DNA of 64,000 bases from JBGSTR01 sp963707135 (lineage in GTDB: Bacteria; Pseudomonadota; Gammaproteobacteria; Chromatiales; Chromatiaceae): positions 180,575-244,574 of the forward strand of contig CAVPOY010000043.1 in the NCBI GenBank assembly GCA_963707135.1. Reading direction: 5' to 3'. Within the stretch, counting starts at the first letter, position 1. Every line of letters starts with the position of its first letter. Made by a program: the position numbers and the translations under genes. The notes beneath the pieces are model-generated. The model was not told the DNA's origin. It searched no databases and was given only the letters and a program-made list of their open reading frames with translations. This document shows positions 44,753 through 54,015 of this stretch, one piece after another.

Positions 44753-45769
44753 TCAGTTCCGTTCGTCGAGCCCGCAGCCCGCAAACCCATCGGCATAGGC
44801 GCATCGGGCGTGCTCGGTCATGCGCTCGAACAGCCGGCGGCGTGATTCGCACATCCGCCCGGTGTATTCGTGCCCGGCCGCGAGGCCGGCCCGAACATCC
44901 CGGTGACCGATCGGGACCCGACCGTTCGGGCAGTGGTAGCGCTCGATTAGCCCTGCTGGCGCATCGCCGAAACGCACCTGGACGTAGGGGTCTTCTTCCG
45001 TTGACGTCCTCAGGGCGGTGGTTGGCGATGACGCAGTCGTCGGAGAGTACGGCCGTCGGCACGAGGAAGCCGAGATTAGCTCTCCTGCCAGTGCAGGGCG
45101 GGCATACCCCCTTCGATTGCAATGGGCGCAGTCGTTCAAGCGTCGCAGACTGGCCAGACCGTCGGCATCCATCGGTGGTCGGTCTATGGGTCGTCGCGTC
45201 CCGCGGCAATGCGCGATCAGGGCCTCGGTGGCTCGCTGCTGCGCGTCGGCATCGCCGCGCGGCCAGGACCAGCCGACCAGCGGACCAGCGGAGCGTGTAG
45301 GTCGCCGTTGACCGGGCGGTAGACATGATAGCGCTGGCGGCCATCCGCCAGCACCTGGGTGCCGCGCAGGTCGGCCACGGTCCAGTCCCGCTTGTCCACC
45401 GCCGTTGAATCCAGATACAGCGCCGCCTCGGCGGGCGGTGGGCCCGAGGCGCGGAAGTATTCCGTGCGGTCGGCACGGGTCGCGGGGCAGCACCAGCCGC
45501 CAGCCGTCGCCGGATCCGGCGCGCTCCGCATCGATGCGCCGGCCGTCTGGGACCTTGAGCCAGACGCGGGGCAGGTCGTCGCGGGACTGCTTGGTGGGCA
45601 GATGGATCGACGGGACCATGCGGGCGAAACCGTTTTTCTCCTAGTAGCCCAGCGGGTCGGCGATGCACTCCTCGCGCAACTGTCCCGCGCTCGCCGTCAG
45701 CATCGAGGCTCCGCCCGCAACGGCGGTGGAAAGGCGCCACAGGCGTCGTCCGGTTTCGCGGTGGAACAT
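44753..45769 (-). pseudogene. Degraded conserved protein of unknown function
   Basis: The coding trace runs from ATG 45769 (MFHRETGRRLWRLSTAVAGG, Tat/Sec-like start) but meets an in-frame TAG after ADPLGY, continues MVPSIHLPTKQSRDDLPRVWLKVPDG, and then needs at least three one-base shifts to follow DWTVADLRGTQVLADGRQRYHVYRPVNGD, NLGFLVPTAVLSDDCVIANH and DPYVQVRFGDAPAGLIERY to the end GCGLDERN. Each block has coding character and a shared direction. I do not recognise the family. Confidence 0.55.
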
Positions 45770-45771
45770 CG

Positions 45772-46277
45772 CTAAGTTGGGGGACCGGCGAGCCACCTCC
45801 AGCGATGAAGACCGGAAGATCGCCGGGCTGACGGGACGTGATGAGGTTGCCGTCCGTCACGACCTCCTGATCGAGGCAGCTCGCGCCGGCGGCCTTCAGC
45901 TCCTCGGCCACGGACTGGTAGCTGGTCATCCGGCGTCCTTCCACGAGCCCGCCGGAGATCAGGATCTGAGGGCCGTGGCAGATGGCGGCGATGGGCTTGC
46001 CACTGTCGGCGAAGGCGCGCGCCAGGGCGAGAACGGTTTCGGACTCCCGCAGACGGGCGGGTGCCTTGCCGCCCGGCAGGAAGAGCATGTCGTAGTCGGC
46101 GGCGTCGGCATCGGCGACCGCAAGCTTCGCCAGCACCTTCGTGCCCTTTTTGCCGGCAATGATTTCGGTATCCAGGGAGGCGATATCGACGTCGACGTCA
46201 GCCTGCTCAAGGGCCTGGACTGGCTCGGTCAGCTCGCTGTCCTCAAAATTGTCGGCACTGATTACAAGTACGCGCAT
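45772..46277 (-). pseudogene. PfpI/DJ-1 family protein (YhbO-like), C-terminus out of frame
   Basis: From ATG 46277 with AGGAGAG upstream: MRVLVISADNFEDSELTEPVQALEQADVDVDIAS, LFLPGGKAPARLRES, IAAICHGPQILISGG with the nucleophile cysteine in the CHG elbow, LDQEVVTDGNLITSRQPGDLPVFIA. This is the PfpI/YhbO pattern (repair of glycated molecules or protease-like role). All catalytic parts are present. After FIA the frame runs on into the next gene instead of stopping; a one-base slip would give a stop near 45772. It is probably functional if that slip is a read error. Confidence 0.8.
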
Positions 46278-46450
46278 GGTTCTCTCCTGGCTTGCAGTGG
46301 CATCTGTTCCAAATGCGGATCGCGAAAACGATGCTTTTGCGCCATCCCCATTGTTCTGGTGTTTCGACCGTCGCGGGTAGAAAAGTCGAGCGACCGGGAA
46401 CGGAACAAGGGCGGCGATCATTGCGATGCGACCGGAGGCATAGCGTCGCC

Positions 46451-46669
46451 TTATTGGGCGCTTTTCTCCGTCTGCATCTCCACGGGCCGGTGCCGTTGAA
46501 GGATCTCCTTTATCTCCGCCTCGACAACATCCCCCAGCAACACCTGCACTTGCGGTTTGCTCTCGTGAGTACGGATCTTCTCTCTCGGAATGCCGGTCGA
46601 GGCCAAGTCGTCGACCACATTCGTCACGGTGGTTGATGAATCGTAGACGGCGGTAATGATCTCGGTCAT
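46451..46669 (-). CDS. Small conserved protein (72 aa)
   Basis: Starts at ATG 46669 with AAAGGAG 9 bases upstream: TEIITAVYDSSTTVTNVVDDLASTGIPREKIRTHES. A ferredoxin-like alternation (strand, helix, strand, VEAEIKEILQRHRPVEMQ) resembles small domains of the general-stress type that track protein conformational change. Function unknown. Same strand as pfpI, 174 bases upstream of it. Confidence 0.65.
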   Translation of the reverse strand: MTEIITAVYDSSTTVTNVVDDLASTGIPREKIRTHESKPQVQVLLGDVVEAEIKEILQRHRPVEMQTEKSAQ

Positions 46670-47189
46670 GGCTGTCGCTCCTTTTGAAATGCGTAGTGAA
46701 AGCGGCCCGGCAGGAATCCCGGGCCGCGCCGGATGAGCCAGTCCCCGGATTACGGATTCGGCTCCAGGAATATGCTGATCAAATGCCATCCTGGCAAACC
46801 GGCCACTGGCCGTTGAGAAACCTGACGCAGACAGCGTGCCAGCCCAAAAGGCCTGGGTGGCCCATGCGCGCGCGATGCAATAGTGACTGCCGCAGGGCGC
46901 GTTCTTGTTCGCGGTTCTTGCGCTTCGCGTGTGCTCCGTTGCGGCCGACGAGCAGTCGATACCGGTGGATTCGAGCCGCGCATTGGGGGATTTGCCCCAG
47001 GAGCGGGTTCTGAGACCCAGGATTGGAGCGCGCTTGAGCAGGGCAGGCCTGGTCTGGGCGTCTGGAGTCGGCGGTTTGTGCGGCGCGGGTCTTGCAGGCC
47101 GTCGATTAGTCGCCGCAACGGCTACGGGCCGGGGCCCTAGCGACTATCCCGAACCGAGTCAGCTCTAGTTCTTCAGTCCGGAGGGAACA
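46670..47189. other. Intergenic region, no gene recognised
   Basis: About 520 bases between divergent genes. No open frame has a ribosome site; no RNA gene or repeat recognised. It presumably carries the promoters of the small conserved protein and of the cytochrome c. Confidence 0.45.
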
Positions 47190-47480
47190 GTGTCCAACAA
47201 GAGTGCGAGTCCGTGGGTTGCCGCCCTATTGCTCGCGGCGACCGCCACGGCAAATGCGTCGGACGAGGTGGCCAAGCGCGGAGAAACGTTGCACGTCGAG
47301 CATTGTCTGCGTTGTCACGATACGAGCGTTTACACCAGAGAGGATCGGGAGATCCAGGACCAGTCCCAGCTCGAGGCCCAGGTCGCCCGGTGTGCCGCTG
47401 GCCCGGCCGACGTGGACTGGGACAGGGAACAGATTCAAGCCGTCGCGCGCTATCTGAACGAGGCGTTCTACGGTTTCTAG
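47190..47480 (+). CDS. Small periplasmic c-type cytochrome
   Basis: 96 residues, GTG start with GGAGGGAA upstream. The signal peptide (VAALLLAATATANAS) is followed by a single haem site CLRCH; the fold ends with QIQAVARYLNEAFYGF, a cytochrome c C-terminal helix. No obvious distal methionine is present near the end, so the sixth ligand is unclear. A small monohaem electron carrier or subunit. It precedes the MBL-rhodanese gene, which suggests sulfur or redox metabolism. Confidence 0.88.
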   Translation: MSNKSASPWVAALLLAATATANASDEVAKRGETLHVEHCLRCHDTSVYTREDREIQDQSQLEAQVARCAAGPADVDWDREQIQAVARYLNEAFYGF

Positions 47481-47640
47481 GCGGCCGCTCGTTCAGATGG
47501 TCGTTCCATTTCCGATGCTGGTATCCCCCATTAGATATGCGACAGGCCGCGAGCGTGACTCCGGCGGGTAGTCCCGGTCGCGGCCGGTTCTCGCCCGGCC
47601 TGATCCTGGGCGGAGCGTCAGACCTCGGCCAGCAAGCCGC

Positions 47641-49074
47641 GTGACAGGAGGCAGCACTATATTCTTCAAGCAGTTCTATCTGGAAAGTCTCGCACACGCC
47701 TCCTACTTCGTCGGCTCCGAGGAGACCGGCGAGGCGCTGGTGCTGGACGTGCGCCGGGACGTGGAGACCTACTTCGAGGAGGCGCGCAACCAGGGGATGC
47801 GCATCCGCTATGCCAGCGACACCCATCAGCACAACGACTACCTGCCCGGGATCTGCGAGCTCCCACAGCGGGGCGACATTCAGCTGCTGGCGGGCGCGCG
47901 ATCCGAGCTCGGCTATCAGGTCACACCCATGGCAGACGGGGAGCGCCTGGAAATGGGCGAGGTGGTGCTGGAGTTCATGCACACCCCCGGCCACACCCCC
48001 GAGCACATCAGCCTGCTGCTCACCGACCGCTCGCGCGGCGATGAGCCCGCGATCCTGTTCTCCGGAGGCGCCCTGTTGGTCGGGGATCTGGCCCGCCCCG
48101 ACCTGCTCGGCGGCGAGGAGGAGACCCGCCGCAACGCCGGCCTGTTCTGCGAGACCGTGCAGAGCAAGATCCTGACTCTGCCGGACTTCGTCGAGGTCTA
48201 TCCCACCCATGTCTCGGGCTCGCGGTGCGGGGGCAGCATCGGTAGCCGGCTGTCGACCACCATCGGCTACGAGTGGCGGCTGAACCGGCTTCTCGCCCAA
48301 CTCTCCGACACCGAGGGGTTCGTCGGCCAGTGCATGGACCTCAAAGACCTGCCGACCGTCCCGCCCTACTGGCCGCGGATGCGCAAGCTGAACAGCGCCG
48401 GTCCGCCGCTGCTGGGCGTGCTCGCCGACCCGCCCCCGCTCGGGGTGGACGAGTTCGAGCGGATGCGCCAGGACGGCGCCATCGTGCTCGACTGCCGTTC
48501 CCCGGAGGCCTTCTCGGCCCATATCCCCGGGGCCCTGAACGTCGGCGTGGGCAACGCCTTCCCCACCTGGGCGGGCAGCGTGCTGCCCTATGAGGCCCCG
48601 CTGATCCTGGTCCTGGAGCGGCCCGGCGACCTCTGGGAGGTGTGCTGGCAGCTCCTGCGCATCGGCTACGACCTGCCCAAGGGCTGGCTCGCCGACGGCA
48701 TGTTCGCCTGGCGCACCGCCGGTATGCTTATCGACGTCCTGCCGCAGTGGACCATCTGGCAGCTGCGCCGGAATATCGAGAAGGACCGAGATCTTATGGT
48801 CCTGGACGTACGCCAGCCGGCGGAGTGGAGCGACGGCCATATCCCCGAGGCGGTCCACATCACTGGCGCCCAGATCGCCAAACGCGCCGAGGAGATCCCG
48901 ACGGACCGTCCGGTGGCGACGATCTGCGGCAGCGGCTACCGCTCCTCCGTTGCGGCCAGCGTGCTCAAGCGCCGCGGCCACAAGGAGGTGTTCAACGTCC
49001 TTGGCGGCATGACCGGCTGGGAGCAGGAGAAGCTGCCGGTCGCTCGATCGTCAGACCAACCGGGAACGGAATAG
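47641..49074 (+). CDS. MBL-fold metallohydrolase with two rhodanese domains
   Basis: 477 residues from the GTG at 47641. An N-terminal metallo-beta-lactamase domain of the persulfide-dioxygenase-like group carries DTHQHNDYLPG (the HxHxDY variant typical of this subfamily), MHTPGHTPEHISLLL and VYPTHVSGSRCGGSIGS. The first rhodanese domain (IVLDCRSPEAFSAHIPGA) lacks a clear active cysteine. The second has VLDVRQPAEWSDGHIPEAVH and the active loop ICGSGYRSS. Likely role: persulfide or thiol-sulfur transfer and oxidation in the cytosol. The family start (FFKQFYLESLAHASYF) suggests that the true start could be ATA at 47659, 7 bases after AGGAGG. Confidence 0.93.
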   Translation: MTGGSTIFFKQFYLESLAHASYFVGSEETGEALVLDVRRDVETYFEEARNQGMRIRYASDTHQHNDYLPGICELPQRGDIQLLAGARSELGYQVTPMADGERLEMGEVVLEFMHTPGHTPEHISLLLTDRSRGDEPAILFSGGALLVGDLARPDLLGGEEETRRNAGLFCETVQSKILTLPDFVEVYPTHVSGSRCGGSIGSRLSTTIGYEWRLNRLLAQLSDTEGFVGQCMDLKDLPTVPPYWPRMRKLNSAGPPLLGVLADPPPLGVDEFERMRQDGAIVLDCRSPEAFSAHIPGALNVGVGNAFPTWAGSVLPYEAPLILVLERPGDLWEVCWQLLRIGYDLPKGWLADGMFAWRTAGMLIDVLPQWTIWQLRRNIEKDRDLMVLDVRQPAEWSDGHIPEAVHITGAQIAKRAEEIPTDRPVATICGSGYRSSVAASVLKRRGHKEVFNVLGGMTGWEQEKLPVARSSDQPGTE

Positions 49075-49080
49075 GGCCGC

Positions 49081-49503
49081 ATGTCGCAACAACACCCGAT
49101 CAACATCCGCCTGATCGATCATGTGGTCGTACGCGCGGCCCACCTGTCGAAGATGGTCGCTTTCTACCGCGATGTCCTTGGTTGCCGGCTCGAGAGAGGA
49201 CCCGGTGAGATCGGCCTCGCGCAGCTTCGCGCCGGAAATTCGTTGATCGATATCGTCGATGTGGCCGGCCCCTTGGGTGGCGAGTCTGGATGTGTCCCTG
49301 TACCGGAGACATCGAACATGGACCATTTCTGCGTTGAGATAGAGCCCTGGAATGTCGAGGCTATAAGGGCGCACCTGCGCCGCCATGGCGTCGAATCTGG
49401 TGATCCGGTGATGCGCTACGGGGCCCTCGGCAACGGTCCTTCGCTGTACATCGAGGATCCCGAGGGCAACCGGGTCGAGCTCAAGGGACCGCTGCAGCCT
49501 TGA
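49081..49503 (+). CDS. VOC-family (glyoxalase/bleomycin resistance) protein
   Basis: 140 residues. Two beta-alpha-beta-beta-beta units: LIDHVVVRAAHLSKMVAFYRDVLGC with a metal histidine, and MDHFCVEIEPWNVEAIRAHL through LYIEDPEGNRVELKG with the closing glutamate. A metal-dependent lyase, dioxygenase or binding protein; the substrate cannot be told. It begins 6 bases after the MBL-rhodanese gene, so it is probably co-transcribed. Confidence 0.92.
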   Translation: MSQQHPINIRLIDHVVVRAAHLSKMVAFYRDVLGCRLERGPGEIGLAQLRAGNSLIDIVDVAGPLGGESGCVPVPETSNMDHFCVEIEPWNVEAIRAHLRRHGVESGDPVMRYGALGNGPSLYIEDPEGNRVELKGPLQP

Positions 49504-49658
49504 GTCGCCGCGGTCGATCGGGGCCGGCAGATCTAATGACCGTGATACGCCGGACGAGTGCTGACGCTCCAGCTCACACAGGGGTAGAGCTTTCAGATTC
49601 CGCTAGACTTGCAGCCTCGGCGTCTCTCCATGGCCGACGAAAATGCGTGCACCAAGGT

Positions 49659-50096
49659 TCAGCTCGATTGCCCTCGGTCGGTTTTCGAAGGCGATTCCTG
49701 CTGTCGCCTCACATAGTTTGCGTACTGCATGTCTTCGTCGGCGATGTGATCGATGAGCCAGTCCTGGGCAACCTCCAACGCGCGATCGGCCAGGTGCTGG
49801 CTGGGACCGAAAACCCGGAGGTCGTCATCCAGGTGCTCCAGATTCTCGAAAAAGGCGGTGTGCAGTGCCCTATGCCCCTCCAGGTGCGGGTATCCGTGCT
49901 TGCGCATAAAGGCCTCCTCGGTCCGAAAGTGCCTTTCAGCGTAGTCGCGGAGAAATGCTACGGCCTCCTCGACGCCATGCTCGCCTTCGCAGTTCAGGAT
50001 CTGGTCATACAAGCGATGTGCGGCGTCAAAGAACCCCTGGTGCTGCCCATCGATCTCGTCGATGCCGATCAGGTAATCGTCCGACCAGTCTTTCAT
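49659..50096 (-). CDS. Bacteriohemerythrin
   Basis: 145 residues. A four-helix di-iron oxygen-binding protein: ligands are visible in IDGQHQGFFDAAHRL (H...), ERHFRTEEAFMRKHGYPHLEGHRALH (H, E, H, H) and WLIDHIADEDMQYA (H and D). It binds O2 reversibly and may buffer, sense or deliver oxygen in a microaerophilic or sulfur-oxidising cell. Soluble, cytosolic. Stands alone. Confidence 0.96.
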   Translation of the reverse strand: MKDWSDDYLIGIDEIDGQHQGFFDAAHRLYDQILNCEGEHGVEEAVAFLRDYAERHFRTEEAFMRKHGYPHLEGHRALHTAFFENLEHLDDDLRVFGPSQHLADRALEVAQDWLIDHIADEDMQYANYVRRQQESPSKTDRGQSS

Positions 50097-50204
50097 CCTG
50101 TGGTCCCCGCGTTCTTCGAGGCGTTTCCGGGTTTGCGCCGAGCTCGCCGAGGGGGGAGGGCAGGACTCCCTGCACGGCGTCTGGTGCCTGATTCAATCAG
50201 TCGG

Positions 50205-51845
50205 TCAGCGTTGCAAGATCGCCAGCGCTCGATCAATTTGGGCATCGGTCATGTACGGGATGCCGGTGACCTCCGCCGTCTCCCGATTCGCCGCCATGAG
50301 GTCGGCGCGGGAAAGCTCGTCCAGCGCGAATTTCCTCGCCCCTGCCATGAACTGCTGCAGCCCGCACGCGAGCTTGTCGGCGTAACCGTACATGGCGACG
50401 GCGCCAAACGGGATATTCTCCATTTCCGCCTCGCCCACCTTCGAGCGGACGGCCTCCCACCCGGCAAAGATCTGCTCCGGGTACTTGCCGATGGTCTTGA
50501 CCGAGGACGGCAGCTGCTCCCAGTGACCGGCGATCGTCGCGCGTCTTTCGGGTTTGAAGACCCCCTCGATGTTGCTGCCTAGAAAGCCGGGAATCATCGG
50601 CGCGCGCCCCATGCAGACCAGCCTCGAATAGGGTGCGCAGAGCGCCAGGGCCTTGAAGATGTGGTCCTCCCTGGCGAAGCCTCCGGCGAGCGAGATCGCC
50701 GGTGGCGCGATGCCGCGGCCGGCCAGGATCTGGCAGAACTCGTGGGTCTTGGCGTGCAGCGGCAGGGAGGGGACGCCCCAGTGTTCCATCATGTTCCAGG
50801 GGCTCATCCCCGTGCCGCCCCCCGACCCGTCGATGGTGAGCAGATCCAGCTTGGCATCGGCCGCGAAACGGATCGCCATCGCCAGTGCCTCCATGCCGTA
50901 GGCGCCGGTCTTCAAAGAAATGCGCTGAAAACCGAGCTTGCGCAGCCTCGCCACTTCATCCATGAAGGCCTCGCGCACCTGCTCGACCGCGCTCAGGTCC
51001 GTGGCGCCGAGCCGGCTGTGCCGCGCGAAGCTGGTAACGGCGCGGTTTTCATAGGCCCTGCGCACGACGGGATCGGTCGGGTCCGGGTCGACGACATAAC
51101 CGCGCTCTTTGAGAAAACAGGCATAGTCGATGTCGGTGACCTGGATCTCACCGCCGATGTCCTTGGCGCCCTGGCCCCACTTGAGCTCGACGATAACCTG
51201 ATCCCCGTGCTTGTCGATAAGGTACTCGGCCACCCCGTTGCGGGTGTCCTCGACGTTCATCTGGACGATGATCGCGCCGTAACCGTCGTAGTAGCGCAGG
51301 AATGTCTCGATACGCCGATCGAGCTCGGGTGCGGACCGGGTCCTTCCGTTGTCGATCACGGCTTCGGTGTCGATGCCCACGACGTTCTCGCCGACCACGA
51401 TCGGAAAGCCGCACAAGGCGGCTCCGACCGCGAAGGAATCCCAGTACTTCGCAGCGATGAAGGTCGATCCGAGCGCCCCGGTCATGATCGGTACGCGGCA
51501 CTTGGTCCTGATCGTCTGGCCGAAAGACGTCTCGACGTCGACGTTGGGGAAGATCCGGTCATCCGCGCTGCTCGACAAGCGGCCATCGAGGCCTTGGGCT
51601 CCGTAGGCGTAGCCCTGGATGCGCAGGGCATGATATCCGACGCCTTCGGCGAGGATGTTGGCGGAGCCCGCCGTGGCGTTTCCGAAGTTGCGAGGGTAGA
51701 GCAGCTTGCGTCCGAGAAGCGAGGATAGCCAGGTTTCGCACTTGCCCTTGCAGTCAGCAGTGCACAGGGTGCATAGACCGGACTCGCAGGGGTTTCCCCG
51801 ATTGGTGGTCCCTAACGCGTCGTTTTGTTTCGGTGTCTGATACAT
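50205..51845 (-). CDS. FMN-binding glutamate synthase family protein
   Basis: 546 residues from ATG 51845, chosen because GAGGATGG precedes it. A cysteine-rich start (NPCESGLCTLCTADCKGKCETW) could hold an iron-sulfur cluster. The glutamate-synthase alpha-barrel follows, with VPIMTGALGSTFIAAKYWDSF, IVELKWGQGAKDIGGE, LLTIDGSGGGTGMSPWNMMEHWGVP (FMN phosphate loop) and LVCMGRAPMIPGFLGSNIEG. The amidotransferase domain of true GltB is absent. Members oxidise or reduce amino acids or C1 compounds; the exact reaction is unknown. Only ~115 bases from the left IS end. Confidence 0.92.
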   Translation of the reverse strand: MYQTPKQNDALGTTNRGNPCESGLCTLCTADCKGKCETWLSSLLGRKLLYPRNFGNATAGSANILAEGVGYHALRIQGYAYGAQGLDGRLSSSADDRIFPNVDVETSFGQTIRTKCRVPIMTGALGSTFIAAKYWDSFAVGAALCGFPIVVGENVVGIDTEAVIDNGRTRSAPELDRRIETFLRYYDGYGAIIVQMNVEDTRNGVAEYLIDKHGDQVIVELKWGQGAKDIGGEIQVTDIDYACFLKERGYVVDPDPTDPVVRRAYENRAVTSFARHSRLGATDLSAVEQVREAFMDEVARLRKLGFQRISLKTGAYGMEALAMAIRFAADAKLDLLTIDGSGGGTGMSPWNMMEHWGVPSLPLHAKTHEFCQILAGRGIAPPAISLAGGFAREDHIFKALALCAPYSRLVCMGRAPMIPGFLGSNIEGVFKPERRATIAGHWEQLPSSVKTIGKYPEQIFAGWEAVRSKVGEAEMENIPFGAVAMYGYADKLACGLQQFMAGARKFALDELSRADLMAANRETAEVTGIPYMTDAQIDRALAILQR

Positions 51846-51960
51846 ATCCCATCCTCGTGGTAGCACCGGCAAGCTGCGGACCAATACAAGCCGCGCGCGA
51901 GCTCAGAGTAAACCGGCCAAACATCCGGACATTCCGGAACATACCTCTAGCTCCGCCGTG

Positions 51961-53265
51961 CTGGCTACCCTTTCCATCCACGTGAGCACCGGCTCGGATG
52001 ACGGGCGCCTACGCCGCCCTCTGGTAGTCATGGTGGAGCCCACCGAGGATCGGAAGCCCGACGACGTTCCTGCCGATCTCCGAGACCGACCGCGACTCTG
52101 CCAGGGCCGGTATCCTCTGAAACAACCCTTGATGCGGACGGGCACTATTGAAGTAGGTCTCAACATACTCCCGCAGTACACGATGCAGGTGCCGTTCGCT
52201 GAGTATGACCACGTGGTCCAAGCACTCCCGACGCACAGATCCGAGGAAGCGTTCGCAGATGGGGTTCAGATTGGGAGAGCGTGGCGGGATCTTCACGACA
52301 TCGATGCCCGTCCCCTCGGCCACGGCGTCGAATCTTCTTCCGAACTTGTCATCGTTGTCTCGGATGAGGTACGTCGGTCCGTCACCGTATGGCGTGGCCT
52401 CCCGAAGTTGCTGGGCCGCCCAGGCGTCGGTAGGGCAGCGGGTCACATTAAAGTGAACGACTTCCCGCGTGCCGTGGACCACGAAGAAGAACGCGAAGAT
52501 AGGACGGAACAGGACGTCGTAGAGCTGCAGGAAGTCGCATGCCCAAATGTCGCAGCTGTGGTTTCCGACGAAGGTGTTCCAGCTCTGGCCCCGTTTACCG
52601 GGTGGCCGTACCCGCCTCATGTACTTCTGAATGGTTCGTTTACTGACGCGAATGCCCAGCTTCAGCAGCTCGCCTCGGATGCGTTCTGCGCCCCAGAGCA
52701 CGTTGTCCTTGGCCATCGCCTGGATGAGCGTGACGACCTCCGGCGCGAGTCGCTTCGGCTGACCACGGGGCAGGGACTTTCGTCTCCAGACGATCTTGAA
52801 GAGGTCTCGATGCCAGCGCAACAGCGTCTCGGGGCTGACCACATGCAAGGCGTCTCGCCATCGGCGGGTCAATCGGGCCAGGGCGAGTAGGAGCACGCGG
52901 TCGTCGCGGTGGAGTCGAGGCCGCTTGATGCTGCGACGCAGCACGATGAGCTGCTGACGCAGCAAGGCGTTCTCCGCCATGAGCTCCGATCGCGTACGGG
53001 TGAGATCGCCGGCGGCGCCGATCATCAACTTCGCCCCGGAGCGTGCCGGACGCAGCAGGCGCCGGACCGCCCGCCCGAGGGCGATGATCAGGGCAGCGAC
53101 CAGGTTCGAGTCCACAGCGGCTCCGTGAGTTTCCGACGCCAAAGAGGTTGGTCGATGAGAACCGGTCCGGCCAACTCGAGTCAAGGCCTGCTGCCGTGGA
53201 CTTGATCTGAGGGCCATCGGCGCCGCAAGCCTTGGATTTCTCAGGCGGATGCGAAGGGTAGCCAG
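51961..53265 (-). mobile_element. 1.3-kb insertion sequence with imperfect terminal inverted repeats
   Basis: The left end CTGGCTACCCTT-TCCATCC (from 51961) matches the reverse complement of the right end, CTGGCTACCCTT-CGCATCC (ending at 53265), and both continue with TGAG a few bases in. A single integrase-core transposase fills the element on the minus strand. No target-site duplication seen. The right end abuts a headless fic gene. Confidence 0.7.
52009..53217 (-). CDS. Integrase-core (rve) transposase
   Basis: Up to 402 residues; similarity probably starts near NLVAALIIALGRAVRRLL (~53115). A helical N-terminal part with helix-turn-helix character (ENALLRQQLIVLRRSIKRPRL) is followed by SWNTFVGNHSCDIWACDFLQ (first D), TYLIRDNDDKFG (second D) and NPICERFLGSVRRECLDH (E), the DDE triad of the retroviral-integrase family, and the ending YFNSARPHQGL typical of IS3/IS481-like enzymes. 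Single ORF, no frameshift, so the element may be active. Confidence 0.9.
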   Translation of the reverse strand: MALRSSPRQQALTRVGRTGSHRPTSLASETHGAAVDSNLVAALIIALGRAVRRLLRPARSGAKLMIGAAGDLTRTRSELMAENALLRQQLIVLRRSIKRPRLHRDDRVLLLALARLTRRWRDALHVVSPETLLRWHRDLFKIVWRRKSLPRGQPKRLAPEVVTLIQAMAKDNVLWGAERIRGELLKLGIRVSKRTIQKYMRRVRPPGKRGQSWNTFVGNHSCDIWACDFLQLYDVLFRPIFAFFFVVHGTREVVHFNVTRCPTDAWAAQQLREATPYGDGPTYLIRDNDDKFGRRFDAVAEGTGIDVVKIPPRSPNLNPICERFLGSVRRECLDHVVILSERHLHRVLREYVETYFNSARPHQGLFQRIPALAESRSVSEIGRNVVGLPILGGLHHDYQRAA

Positions 53266-54015
53266 GACGGGAGATCTCCGTCACCGAGAACCACATCAAG
53301 CAGCTCCACCGCGACCTGCTGCGCTACAGCGACAAGGACGTGCGCCACCGCGGCGCGTACAAGACGGCCTCCAACAGCGTCGCGGCCTTCGATGCCGACG
53401 GCAACCAGGTCGGCGTTGTCTTCGAGACGGCGAGCCCCTTCGAGACTCCGCGGCGAATGGCCGAGCTGGTGGATTGGTTCCGTCAGGCCCAGCAGGGCGC
53501 GCTGCATCCCCTTATTTCCATCGGTATCTTCATCGTCGTCTTCCTGGAGATCCATCCGTTCCAGGACGGCAATGGACGCCTGAGCCGGGTGCTGACCACC
53601 TTGCTCCTGCTGCGGGCCGGCTATGCCTATGTCCCCTACAGCTCGCTGGAGAGCGTCATCGAGCAGAGCAAGGAGGGCTACTACCTGGCGCTGCGCCGCA
53701 CCCAGGGGACCATCCGCACCGAGGCGCCGGACTGGACCCCCTGGCTGACCTTCTTCCTCACCGCCCTGCAACGCCAGATGCGGCGACTGCGCGGGAAGGT
53801 CGAGCGCGAGCGTCTGCTGCTCGCCAAGCTGCCGGAGCTGGCGGTCCAGATCCTGGACCACGCCCGCGACCACGGCCGCGTCACCATCGCCGATGCCGTC
53901 ACCGTCACCGGCGCCAGCCGCAACACGCTGAAGCTGCACTTCAAGACGTTGCGCGAGCGCGGGTCTCCTCGCGCTGCATGGCCAGGGCAGGGGGGCCTGG
54001 TACAGCCTGCCGTAG
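53266..54015 (+). pseudogene. Fic-family protein, 5' end removed by IS and C-terminus frameshifted
   Basis: The frame emerges from the IS end without a start (TENHIKQLHRDLLRYSDKDVRHRG). The Fic core is intact: LEIHPFQDGNGRLSR holds the catalytic histidine and the phosphate-binding loop of AMP transferases; SPFETPRRMAELVDWF precedes it. A C-terminal winged helix follows (TVTGASRNTLKLHFKTLRERG); near 53962 one base is out and the true tail LLALHGQGRGAWYSLP stops at 54015. About the first 80-100 residues are missing, and they are not found on the other side of the IS. Without them expression is doubtful. Confidence 0.82.

Noticed and set aside
47173..48981. 602-codon minus-strand frame opposite the MBL-rhodanese gene
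   Set aside because: Shadow of the plus-strand gene, which has metal-binding and rhodanese motifs; the minus frame has no signal or domain.
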